Origin: Panagrolaimus kolymaensis
Taxonomy: Eukaryota > Nematoda > Chromadorea > Rhabditida > Panagrolaimidae
DNA length: 64,000 nt
NCBI GenBank assembly: GCA_028622995.1
Contig: JAJQJQ010000005.1
Coordinates: forward strand, 4,340,001 to 4,404,000
Reading direction: 5' to 3'
The notes under the pieces are model-generated. The model saw only the letters and a list, made by a program, of their open reading frames with translations. It was not told where the DNA came from and did not search any database. Positions 12,958-23,850 of this stretch are shown here, in pieces. Both the position numbers and the translations under genes were made by a program. Positions within the stretch are counted from its first letter, which is position 1, and the number at the start of each line of letters is the position of its first letter.

Positions 12958-14734
12958 TTATTTGTTGGTAACGTCGCTCATTTTCTTGGTTCCACTAACA
13001 ATATCATCAATACGAAGAAGCATAACAGAAGTTTCGATAGCAGTTTTTAAGACTTGAAGGCGAACAGTAAGAGGATCCCAAATGTTGAGTTCTTTCATGT
13101 CGACAAGTTCACCAGTGACGCCATTTACTCCCCAAGTCCAATTTGCTTCATCTGTAGCGTGTTTAGCACGAAGAGCAGTCATTTGACGGATAGTTGAACC
13201 ACCACAATTTTGAATCAAAGTTCGAGGAATAACTTCAAGTGCACGCGCAATAGCAGCATAAGGCCATTGACGAACACCTTCAACAGCTTTGCTCTTTTCA
13301 ACCAATGCCTAAAAAATAAACATATCATTTTTGATTAACGGAAAAAATGAACTGACATTTGCTAAAGCCATTTCAAGAGCGCCGCCACCCGGAACAACAC
13401 GAGGATTGAGAAGAACATTGCGAACACAATTGACAGCATCTTGTAAATTTCTTTCAACTTCATTGATGATATCCTTGCTAGGGCCACGTAAGACAATAGT
13501 TACAGCAGAAGATTGTTCAGAAGAAATGAAAGTAAAATATTCATCACCAATTTTTTTGATTTCATAGAGATCAGCTTTTGTACCAACATCAGCTTCAGTC
13601 AAGTCTTTAGTGTCATTGCAAATTGTAGCACCAGTAACACGAGCAAGTCGATTGTTATCAGTCTTCTTTAGTCGACGAAGAGCAGTAATACCAGCACGAA
13701 CAAGGAAATGTTGAGCCATATCGGAAATACCCTTTTCAGTGATAACTAAATCAGGCTTTAATGCAATAATTTCATCGCATTGTTTGCGAATTTCAGTCTC
13801 TTCTTGTTCAAGAATTTTTGAAAAATCATCTTCACGCATAATTTCCAAAGCTGTTTGCGATTCACCCTTCTTGTATTCCAGAGAACAATCAAGTAAGATA
13901 ACACGTGGTTTCTCGATGCGTCGTTTCATTTTTGGATGAACAATATCTTTGTTTAAGACAACACCTTTGATGACTCTTGAATCATTAATCTCACCACCAG
14001 GAATTTTTTCAATACGGCAATAACGCTTGATATCAATTTCATGATAGCCAGCCTTCTCAACGGAAATAGCACGAACAGCATCAAGAGAAATTTGGACAGC
14101 AAGATCCATATGTAATGACATCATTTTAGTTGCAAGGCATGACTTTACTGAAACAGCAAGTTCTTCTTCATTTTTAACATCAATAGATTTGCTAAATTTG
14201 TCTTCAGCCCATTTAATCATATCATCGAGAGCCATACGATAAGCCTAAAAGTTCACTCATTATAAGTGTGAAAGGAAAAAAAAGATGTTAAGAATTTACT
14301 TGAATAATGACAGTTGGATGAATACTTTGTTCCAAGAATTGTTGAGCTTGAATCATAACTTCTCCAGCTAATACAATAACAGAAGTAGTACCATCTCCAG
14401 TTTCTTCATCTTGTGTACGAGCAATTTCAATAATAGATTTGGCAGCAGGATGTTTAACAGTGATTTCACGAAGAATTGCATTACCATCATTTGTCATAAC
14501 AATGCCTCCCATAGGATCCATAAGCATTTTAAGCATAGCACGAGGACCTAAGCTTGTACGAATTACATCAGCAACACACTAAAAAAATAAAAGTTAAATC
14601 ATGAGATCAAATGATGAAAGGCTTACTTTAGCAGCATTGATGTTAGCAATTTGAACTCGAGAACCATGCTCTCGTTCAGTGTTGAGACTTAACACGATGA
14701 TAGGAGCTTGATTACGGATTCCACCTTGAAGCAT
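12958..14734 (-). CDS. cct-3: T-complex chaperonin subunit gamma (CCT3)
   Basis: Subunit of the cytosolic TRiC/CCT chaperonin that folds actin and tubulin. The exons 14734-14627, 14578-14300, 14244-13357 and 13308-12958 give 541 aa, matching the family length of about 545. The group II chaperonin ATP site is intact: GDGTTS at about residues 97-102 and LDPMGG/TNDGNAIL upstream. Gamma-specific stretches include LEYKKGESQT, ITEKGISDMAQH, EIKKIGDEYFTFI, NPRVVPGGGALEMALA, EVIPRTLIQNCG and WGVNGVTGELVDMKEL. The C-terminus LLRIDDIVSGTKK is also gamma-like. The start ATG follows a TTTTTTAG acceptor by seven bases. epg-5 follows on the same strand after 284 bp. Confidence 0.97.
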
Positions 14735-14741
14735 TGTGATA

Positions 14742-14743
14742 CT
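14742..14743 (-). promoter_or_regulatory. Splice acceptor just 5' of cct-3 start
   Basis: TATTTTTTAG on the minus strand precedes the cct-3 ATG by a TATCACA leader. It may be a trans-splice site or the end of a 5'-UTR intron; the sequence does not decide. Confidence 0.45.
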
Positions 14744-16808
14744 AAAAAATAAAAAATATATTTAGAAAGAAATATTAATTTTTTCAAAAAAAGAGAAATT
14801 CGAGAAAGAAATCGAAGGAAGGAAGAAAAATTGTTTGAGTTGAAAAAAGTGTAATGCCTAAGTGTTAGTCTTTCGTGGCAAGATTTTTTATTTGAATGTT
14901 CATCATCCTTTTTTAGTTCATCCAATTTTAGAAGCACGTAAGTACATACATTGACTTATTTGTATTTTTTCGAGATTTATTTACAAAATTGCTTACTTTT
15001 CAATCAAAGTCATTGAAAAAGAAGATAAAGGAGGAAGACATTTTTGTCGAAAAAGATCAATTTGAAATCAAGTTTTAAATCCTTTATGTACGTCGAAATA
15101 CATTCTTAAAATAATAAAACAATATACTCTAATTGTAAGCCTATAAATAAAAGACAAATGTTTAATGAATCACGTCAATGAGAAGCATGACATGAAGAAG
15201 AAGCAGGTAATAAATTTTCCATGAGAAAAATGAATCATTTTATATTTTCTTTGATAAGCTCAAATTTGCCAACTATTTTCCAAATAAAGGATAGGCTTCA
15301 ATGACGATAATAATACAACATGAATTTGTTTATTATCATATACTGAATGATGCGGTGTAATAACAGCCATAAATAAGTAAATCGAATTTTGAATTATAAA
15401 TACATACCATTGTTTTTAATCTTAGATTTTGGAAATGAAACAATCATAGAGAAAGGTACCGTAAAATTCCAAGTATTTCCAAATGAATTTCGCCAAATAC
15501 AATAAATAATAAAATAAGGTGAATTGAATCAAGGGTATACAATTTTAAGAGAAGAAGAATGATAAACTCAAAATACGTAATATAGCAAGACTGATAAGAC
15601 GCTTCATTTGAGTTGTTTTGTATCTTTTTTTGAGGTTAAGTACCAGCTCACGAGGTATCCAATAAGGTGATAAGTATTTCAGGTCACTTATTAATAAGAT
15701 TACGGTATGTGTTTTTGCTATTTTTTTATGCTGATGAACCACATATTTTTGTTTTTGCAGGCTTCTCTTTTATTTGGATCGATTAATGGAATGAATCCTT
15801 TAAATTTATAGGCTCCATAATTTGTTAAACTTCCACTTTTTTTATGTAACATAGTTTTTTTTCGCATGCATTGAAAATTGATTTAATAAAAATAATTATT
15901 AGTGTAAAGGTCGTTGTTGTTATAATTTTTTCCTCTAAAATTTCCAGTTTTTCTGCAATGCATCCTTCAACCTCCATTATTGCATTCTACTATATATTTT
16001 TTTCAAAAAAGCTCCATTCCAGTTGCCATTGACTTCTTTTGTTGTTTTCATACAAAAAATTTATTTATATTCTGGACCAGCAATAACAACCCCAACCAAA
16101 CACAATAAACATTGAATCTTTTTTCCTCGTGAAATTGGCAGAAATTTAATATGTTTTTGATCAAAAAAAAATAGAACTCTCAGATGAAGGGAATCCAAAA
16201 AATTTGAAAAACATAATCTTTGATCCACCGGAAACCTTTTGATCTAATGCCATATCAACGCCGGAGGCAAGCCTCTTTTCGTGATATCATTTCCTTTTAT
16301 GATTCATTTAAATATCTTTGTCAAATTTCTAATCTGACTCATTTCTTTTTTTGATCTTTTTTGATTGTGTTTAAAATTTGTTTCATTTTTTTTCTTTCTC
16401 TCGATGTATTTATTACCATCAATCATTGAATTTCCCATTGTTATTCCTTCTTCCTTTCCTTCATCATAGCTTTCGATGTTTTTTCTCTCAACCTTCATCT
16501 CCGCCCATTCTCTTTTTTATTCTGGTCATAGTCTTTACTAAAAAGGCATGTTTATAAATTGATTCTTTATCATTCGTTTTTTGTTATGTTTGTCGATCGA
16601 CCTTTAGGTTCCGCTTTTCTTTTTTTCATCTATTTTTTTTTTTTTGCTGCCTATAGGTATTGATGTCTTCGATCTTCAAGGTCGCGCTTCCTAAATTGTT
16701 TTACTCTCTTTTAAAAAATTTTTTTGGTTTGCTCACGTCCCGCATTAAACTTTTGCCTTTTTTTCTAGACAGTTTTATAATTTTTAACAACTTTGGATTA
16801 AGTTTTAG
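14744..16808. other. Divergent intergenic region, cct-3 / TTR gene
   Basis: About 2 kb between divergently transcribed genes and the presumed site of both promoters. AT-rich with T tracts. A possible mini-gene (ATG AAG AAG AAG CAG then GTAATA near 15190, and a TTTTGCAG acceptor near 15760 followed by 16 codons and TAG) can be imagined but is too short to call. No tRNA or other RNA gene recognised. Confidence 0.5.
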
Positions 16809-16823
16809 TCTATAAAATAAATT

Positions 16824-17390
16824 ATGAAATCAGCTGTCATTATCTTTTTATTTGGAGCTTTCATTGCTACCTCATCTGCTGGTTTTCTTGGAATCGGTAA
16901 AACTCAATCTGCAGCTGTAACAGGAGTTTTAACTTGTAATGGACAACCTGCTGAAAATGTTAAGGTTAAACTTTATGACGAAGATCGCACAGATCTTGAT
17001 GATTTAATGGATGAAGGAGTAACTGATTCCCAAGGACGATTCTTGCTTCGCGGACATGAAACTGAAGTCACTACCATTGACCCAAAACTTAATGTGTAAG
17101 TTTAAATTAAAAAAAAAAATAAGCCTTTATCTTTGATGAATGGATGTAACATCCTAATTCTTTTAGATACCACGATTGCAACGATGAAAATACTCCATGC
17201 CTTAAAAAATTCAGCGTTGTCATTCCCGATGATTTTATCAGTGAAGGTGAAACCCCAGCTAGAACTTTCAATGTGTAAGTTTCAATTTCACAATTTTTTG
17301 GGTTTGAAATAAGAAGAAATAATTTTTTTTAGTGGAGAATTAAATCTTGCTGGAACATTTTCTGGTGAAACCCGCGATTGTCTCAATTAA
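16824..17390 (+). CDS. Transthyretin-like (TTR) secreted protein
   Basis: Member of the nematode-specific TTR-like/DUF290 family of small secreted proteins. These are expanded in nematodes and some bind lipids or signal to neurons or phagocytes. The exons 16824-17095, 17167-17274 and 17333-17390 encode about 145 aa. A signal peptide covers residues 1-19 (hydrophobic core VIIFLFGAFIATSSA). The family hallmark is clear: AAVTGVLTCNGQPAENVKVKL, then DxxxDLDDLMDEGVTDSQGRF, then CNDENTPCLKKFSVVIPDDF. The paired Cys of CNDENTPC and the terminal RDCLN fit the usual disulfide pattern. An AAGTTTTAG acceptor ends 15 bases before the ATG, which suggests trans-splicing. Its exact role is unknown. Confidence 0.95.
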
Positions 17391-19137
17391 AAAATACTCA
17401 ATATTTTTTCCTAACATTTCCACTTTTTATTATCTTTTTTGCCTTTATGCTTATTATTTTTTTAACTAATAAAAAATACATACTTATTTATTTAAAACAA
17501 GATGGAATAAATAGCAGGTGTTATTAGTTGCAAAATGTTGAAAACATTTATTTTCCATAAGCAATTTTTTTTTCAGATTGTGAGAAAAATTCTGGGGCAT
17601 TTTTTAAAATGTAGTTAGTTGTTACATATTTGAGCTTTTCTGTTAAACTTCTCATTTTTTGTATCTAAGAATTTTTTTCACACAGAAAAACAACTAAAAT
17701 AACCTGGAACTTTGTTCTTTACGATTTTGGAATATATATAAAACACAAAAATTGTTAAAATGAGTTTTGATATTTTATTTCTAGTAATCATTGTCTTCTA
17801 TTGGACCCAGCAAATAATTCAACCAAAAACTGACTGGATCGAGTTTATAAATTTTAGACATTTCTTTTTTATTATGTTTTTTTTTCTATTTTTCTTAATT
17901 TTAAAAGCAAAACACGCTCATAATTTAATCAGTAAAAAGCTTCTAACAAATTTCGCTCATAATAAATAATGTATTTTCATTGATTTATGATCATTATTAT
18001 TGTTCTCATACAAATGTTTTTTTAATCATGTCTATCCAGATAGCGTCTACGGTAACATTATTATTTTTCAAATTGAATCACTTTATAGTGGAAAAATTAA
18101 TGAAACCTTTTCCCTACGTTTTTTAACTTATAAAGCTTGGTACAAATTTTAATTAAAATATTGTTTGTTTTAATTTTATGGTTTAAATAATTTCAAAATT
18201 TTGTTACAAAGCTTTCATTTTCTAAAATTAGATATTCTATTTTTGCGTTACATCATTTTTAAATTCTTCTGTCATACAGACATAAATAACGATAATAATT
18301 TCCGCTTCTTAGAAATTTTTAGCGTAATTACTTTCAGAGTCAGAGTATTGCTTTCTTTATTTTTATTTTGCTGTAATTTTAGGGTGTAAATAAAAAGAAT
18401 AAGATAGTTTTTTTACTTGGTTCATTGATATTAATTTTTGAGATGTAATATTAAAATACTAAAATTTCTCTATGGCCGGCACATTTGCCTAAAAGTGTTA
18501 AAACTGCCATTTATTTTTTATTATTATTTTAGTAAATGCTACCTTTGAATTTCATTTTTTAAAATTTTTCATAACTTTACAACCTTTGGACTTTTTGTTA
18601 CAGCCCCCAAAAACTATGGTTCTTCAAAAGTAAAAAAAGCTTTATGTTTCAAAAAGTTTTTTTATTACAAAAAAGTTCGAATGTTAATTAATTTTTATGA
18701 TGAAATTACAAAGTATTAAATTCAATTGCTTTTTTTTTTCTCATTTCCGTGAGGGTTGGGTTGCTCATTTGCTCCCAAAAAAAGTCAAAGATAAAAGAAA
18801 ACTTGCTTACCATATTTTGAAGCAGTAAATTTAACCTATTTAGCTACTTGGATCTCCCACTTTTTTTCGCTAAAAATTTTAATTGTTTACATTCTAAAAT
18901 TCCTTAAGTAAAAGAAATATATAATTTGCTTCACATTTTTTTATTGACGTTTTTAGCTTGTGATCATTGAATGCTTAAAAAATTCATAAAAGCTTTTTTA
19001 TACCATAAATGTTTTATCACTTTGTTTTTAGCTTCTATTTTAAAATTAAATTTTTTTAGTCAATTCAAGCCATATTTTGAAAAGAAAAACAAGTGAATAA
19101 TTCTCCTCGTGGTTTTTTACAAAAAGTACGTTTACAC
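17391..19137. other. Intergenic region, TTR to Sra-like GPCR
   Basis: Begins with the TTR 3' UTR (poly(A) signal at 17468-17473). The rest is AT-rich. A 69-codon hydrophobic frame at 17760-17969 looks like chance Phe/Leu-rich translation of T tracts and is not called. A TTTTTTTAG near 19059 may be the 5' acceptor of the next gene. Confidence 0.5.
17468..17473 (+). terminator. Poly(A) signal of TTR gene
   Basis: AATAAA 77 bp after the TAA stop of the TTR-like gene. Confidence 0.5.
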
Positions 19138-20571
19138 ATGTCGAATGCAAGCAGCGATTGTGAGCTTGCGGCTGCAGTGGCACGAAATTATGAAGTTGTA
19201 ATTTCTCATTTATTAATTTTATTATTTGATTTTATCAGTTTCATTATATTAGGAACATATATTTGGATTTTAATTCGAATAAAATCAATCCACCAAAATG
19301 TTCGAGCAATTAATTTAAGTATTGGAATTGGATATTTTTTAAGAAATGTTTATACAACTTATCGATCAGGTGTTAAAATATTTTTAGTTATTTTTGTAAG
19401 TTTTTATTTATCATCATCTTTCTGTGAATATTTCTAAAAATACATACGTGGGAGATTAGTAAAATGTTTACACCTGTTACAAGTAAAGGAGGCGTTAATG
19501 TTAAGCAATTATTTATAAGTTGCTATACACAATAATAATATCCTTGTTTACTTCCTTCTAAAAAACCAAGGAAAATAACCATTAATTTAAATGACAATAA
19601 TGTTTTTGTGTAAATACTCTTTATTTTTTGACTTTTGTGGCTTACCCCGTACATCAACATTACTTTTATTTTAGGCTACAAATCCTTGCTTGTTCCAAGA
19701 GGAACTAATCAAATGTTCCATTGAATCCACTATTGGAAGATTTCCAATAAATGCAGCTTTGGTTGCAAGTAATGTGGCAGTTGTGGAAAGATTAGCTGCA
19801 ACAGTATTTTATCAACATTATGAAAGATATAATTTTTTATTTCTTTCCATTGCAATTGGTGTCTTTCCAGTAAGCCATAACCATTTATAAAATAGCATAT
19901 TAGTTATTCCTTTTTTTCAGTGGGTGTATCAAGCTTTAACAAGCTTTTCATCGATAATGGATTCATTAAAAAAGAAATCTGTTATATTAACATACTGTAG
20001 CTCATTAAATAGTATTGGAATAAAGATTGATGCTTTTATTAGTAATGTAAGCTTCACAACGATGGCGGCACTTATAATTGCAATAATAATATATGTTATA
20101 AATAAAAGAATCAAAAAATTTTCTGCTCAAATTTCTGGTGGTCGCCATATTAGCGTGGAATTTCAAAGAAAAGAAAATCTTCAATTCACCAAAGTTATTG
20201 CAGCTCAAATAGTTGGATTATTAATTACATATTTTTTAAATGCATTTATCGCATTTTTTATTGCTAATACTAAATATGAAGAATTGACTACTTTTGTCAT
20301 TCATAAGGTTCGTTGATTATCTTTAAAGATCTGTATTGTTACTTTAATAAAATTTTAGGAGTTTGGAAGTCTTTGCTTTCCCATTTATGCTTCGGTTCAT
20401 GCCATTATCGCACTCATTGTTTCCCCAACTTTGAGAACAAAATATTTTGCAACAGGGATAATGAAAAAATTAACTGGATGCTTCAAACCTCAAAAATGCT
20501 TTAATACTCAAATCTCTCCATTAGCGACACCAGAAGATTATTTCCGATATTATGAAACTCAATGGTCGTAA
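19138..20571 (+). CDS. Sra/Srab-like serpentine receptor
   Basis: Seven-helix chemoreceptor candidate of the nematode Sra superfamily, 350 aa. The exons 19138-19395, 19675-19869, 19921-20307 and 20359-20571 all join in phase 0. An N-terminal extracellular segment has CE/Cys residues (SDCELAAAVARNYE), followed by TM1 (VISHLLILLFDFISFIILG). TM3 ends in the family-typical AVVERLAATVF. TM5 is AALIIAIIIYVI followed by a basic loop, and the tail is LRTKYFATGIMKK plus a Cys/aromatic end. Length and the ER-x-xAT motif favour Sra/Srab over Srsx or Srh, but the exact class needs a profile search. The gene converges on a Rab gene whose stop is 107 bp away. Confidence 0.75.
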
Positions 20572-20613
20572 ATATACTTTGAACTTATTATGCATATTTA
20601 AATTTTTTTTATT

Positions 20614-20619
20614 AATAAA
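20614..20619 (+). terminator. Poly(A) signal of Sra-like GPCR gene
   Basis: AATAAA 42 bp after the GPCR stop, in the 107 bp gap before the convergent Rab gene's stop codon. Confidence 0.45.
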
Positions 20620-20678
20620 TTTTTGTATTTACTTTCCTTGCGGATAATTTCCGTTATTATTATTTTAAAGCTTTATTT

Positions 20679-21485
20679 TTAACAACATTTTTTACGCGGT
20701 TTTTCATCATTTAGAGATTCAAAACGTTCAAATGGAATTTGAACTGTGGAATTAATTGAAAATTTCTTTTTTAAACATTCATTTGCAATTTCAGCAGTTT
20801 TTTGAAAAAGTGGTTCCACTCCTTCTCCCGTGGCTGCGGAGACTTCAAAAATATTTAATTCAAACTTTTTAGCCAATATTTGAGCATCCGTGAGTGATAC
20901 TTCCCTGCAAAACAAAAACGTTTTGAAATATGTATGAATGAGATTTCTGTTTTTTGACCTTTAACAAATAGTAGCAACTATTGATAAGAAAAATGAACAA
21001 CAAACAAAAACTAACCGTTGAGTGCTTAAATCAATTTTCATTCCAACTAAAACTATTGATGGCTGTTTTGTTGTATGACGCTTAACATAATCAATCCAAA
21101 ATGGGATTCCATCAAAAGTTTTTCGATCTGTAAAATTAGTTTCACATTTATCCTTTTGGTAATGGCGCTAACTTGAAACATCATAAACTAATAAAACTGC
21201 ACAACAATCTCTAAGATATGAAGGTAATAAAGCTCGAAATCTTTCTTGTCCAGCAGTATCCCATAATTGCAATCGCACATATTCACCGTTTTTTAAATTA
21301 ACAAATTTTGAATGAAAATCAATTCCAACAGTAAAATTATAATCTTGAACAAAAATATTAAATAAAAATTTAGATAATAATGCCGTTTTTCCAACTTAAA
21401 ATTTAAATATTTAAAGTAATAGATTGATATCATAATACTTACCACTTGCATCACCAGCAACTACCACTTTAGCTTTATCTGCCAT
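20679..21485 (-). CDS. Rab6-like small GTPase with altered G4 motif
   Basis: Membrane-traffic GTPase, 200 aa. The exons are 21485-21443, 21394-21173, 21127-21016 and 20904-20679; an upstream in-frame ATG at 21500 would add five residues. The P-loop GDASVGKT is split by intron 1. Switch I reads FTVGIDFHSK, switch II LQLWDTAGQERFRALLPSYLRD (Rab6-like), and the tail ends KKCC, a double-cysteine geranylgeranylation signal. Two nucleotide-binding motifs deviate: the G4 motif NKxD reads VGMKIDL with Met for Asn, and G5 SAK reads SAAT. The fold is otherwise complete, so this is either a divergent working Rab or one with weakened guanine specificity. Rab6 kinship rests on switch II and IDFxSK. Confidence 0.9.
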
Positions 21486-21500
21486 TGACATGATGACCAT

Positions 21501-23850
21501 TTAATACAACATTAACACACAATTAAACACGTGATTTAAAATGTTAAAATTTTGAAATATCGAATCATTATAATTGTTGAAGCAAGAAAAAAAAACCAAG
21601 AAATTTTGCGATAAGAAAAGGAGTTGTTGTTATTTCTCTTCAAAGAATGAAAAAGCAACAAGCATCTTTTTATTTTGATGCCTCATCGACCTCGTTCGTT
21701 TGTTTCCCATTGTTTTATGTAAAAGATTTGATAAAAAAGCAATGATATTATTGAAGCGTTTAAAAAATATTTTGCAAGCTTTAATATCTTCGAAATAAGA
21801 TTCCATAGATTTTATATTTATTGAAAAATTAAGATAAACAGTGTGAGCAAACATACATATATGATTTAAGAAATACATATAAACCAAACTGATTTTGCAA
21901 GTTTTTTTGATTTCAACTTTCTGGCTTTAATTTTTTTCAACTGTAAAATTTAAGTTTATTTTCTTCAAACAAGTTAGCACAGATAATAAACTAAAAATTT
22001 TTCACATCAATACTTTGTTTATTTTCTCATTTTAACTTTCCAAATGAGGGAAATTATTTTTAACCAAATTTGTGATAACAACGACCAATCAATCAAGCCG
22101 TTTTGAAATAGTATTTAATATGTTTGATTTGCTATTTTAACGCTCAAAAATTAAAAATTTTATTTAAAAATAAACTACTTTTTTAGTATATTTTTTGTTT
22201 TGTCTTATTCTTCTTTTTTTAAAGACGTCGGTCATTTTATTTTTTTCTTCTTGACGGAGGTCAAGAAGTAAAGACAGGAAGAATAAGAAGATTGACGAAG
22301 ATGGATGGTTAGTTAGTTGCGTTACGTTATTCATCATCATTCATTTTTGTGGAAATGGGAAAAAAATACATAGTATTCATTTTTTTTAAAGGCGTGGTTT
22401 TTCATTCTGCCTGCGCACACTAATTTTCTGGTTGGCTTCTGAGGTATTTGAAAAAAAATGGTAAAAGGAAAAAAGATGTTTCAATTATTTTTCCATGGTA
22501 GAATCCACAAAAAAATGGATGGATCTCTTTTTTTTGATTGTTGTTGTCCTTGGAAAAATTTATAAAATAGCCGCGTCTATATTTTTTAGTCTCCTTGTTC
22601 ACTCATTTATTTCGTGTTGGTTAGAATTGAAAAAAAAAACGAGGCTATTCAAAAAAAAATGGAATGAAGCAAGTCAAAAATGAAGCGGCGGGTATTTCAT
22701 ACATAAGGTAGAGTAATAGACAAAAAGACAACGCCCCGTGGCGGCAGCAACAGTGGTGGCGGCGACCGACAGTTTCATTTTCATTTTTAAAATATTGATT
22801 GAAAGAAAATGCGCAGGTGCGTTTTTGTCTTGTTCGTTGTTCGTGCACATACATTAAAAGAGACTTCGTTTTTTTTTTGACGCGTGTGGCGATGGATGGT
22901 GGTTGCCTAGTAAAAATGAAAAAAAAAAATAAAAAGGGACATAATAATAACATATGTGCGTCCCATCATCAAAAGAAAAGGTGGTAGTTTTGCTTGTGAC
23001 TTTTTTCTTTTTCTTTTTTTTCCCACAAATTTGTTCATCATCATCATTCCATCGATGGAAACATCGATGAATTTATTTTATATGAGCCATCAACCACACT
23101 CGCGTTGTTGTGTATAATACACACAGTAATCAAGCATCACTCTTTTTTTCGTCAACTGAAAAAATTTTCTTTTGTTATTTGATTTTTGTTTGCGAATAAA
23201 AAGAAACAAAAAGTGAAACCTTTTTTTAAAAAGATTTATGGACACAGCTGATAAAAAATATCCTCTAGTTTTAGTTTCTTCCGCCTTATGTTATCCATTC
23301 TTTTTCCTGTTTAACTCTATTGTATCCATCGTTTTTTTTGCTTCCACTTCTAAAACAATTTGAAAAAAAAAGTATTTCGAAACCTGTAGTATGTATATGT
23401 ATGAGCTACTAAAAAGCTCTAAATCTCCTCTTCACTCTTCACTCATCTCATATCCATCGTTCATGTTGTCGAATCTTCTTTTCTCCTCATTTCAGTTCAT
23501 TTGTTGTTTGCATACATACATTCGTGTTGTTGATGATGCTCATCCTACTTTTACGATTACTATACCTTATACTTGATTTTTTAGGAAATAAAAACTAGCC
23601 TCATATCCATCATCATAATTATCCTGATTTTTGGGAAGAAGCAAAGAAGGTAATGTAGCTTTTGCTTCAACCTTTTTCTCAACCTTCCTTTTTCAATAAG
23701 CATTTTTAATATTTTTTATTTTTTTTATTTTTCAAAATATTTCAACACAAAAGAATCAAAAATTGTTTGCATTTTTGATCAGTGGAAAATATAAAATATT
23801 ATTGATATTTATTCGAATCATTTTTTAAATTCAACCTGAGCGAAAGCGTG
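21501..23850. other. Divergent intergenic region, Rab / Rab11-FIP
   Basis: About 2.35 kb between divergent start codons, with dense poly(T)/poly(A) runs. A GC-richer patch lies at about 22730-22775 and there are short CATC/GATG repeats around 23035-23070. No coding exon recognised. Presumed to hold both promoters. Confidence 0.5.

Noticed and set aside
14580..14626. TGAGATCAAATGATGAAAGGCT in a cct-3 intron, slightly like a miRNA of the mir-80 type
   Set aside because: The intron is only 47 bp and does not fold into a hairpin precursor.
15190..15815. Possible two-exon 21-aa mini-gene (MKKKQ plus a TTTTGCAG-preceded exon)
   Set aside because: Too short, with no conserved feature, and the donor and acceptor could be chance in AT-rich DNA.
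17760..17969. 69-codon hydrophobic open frame
   Set aside because: Phe/Ile/Lys-rich translation typical of T/A tracts, with no splice or regulatory context and no family resemblance.
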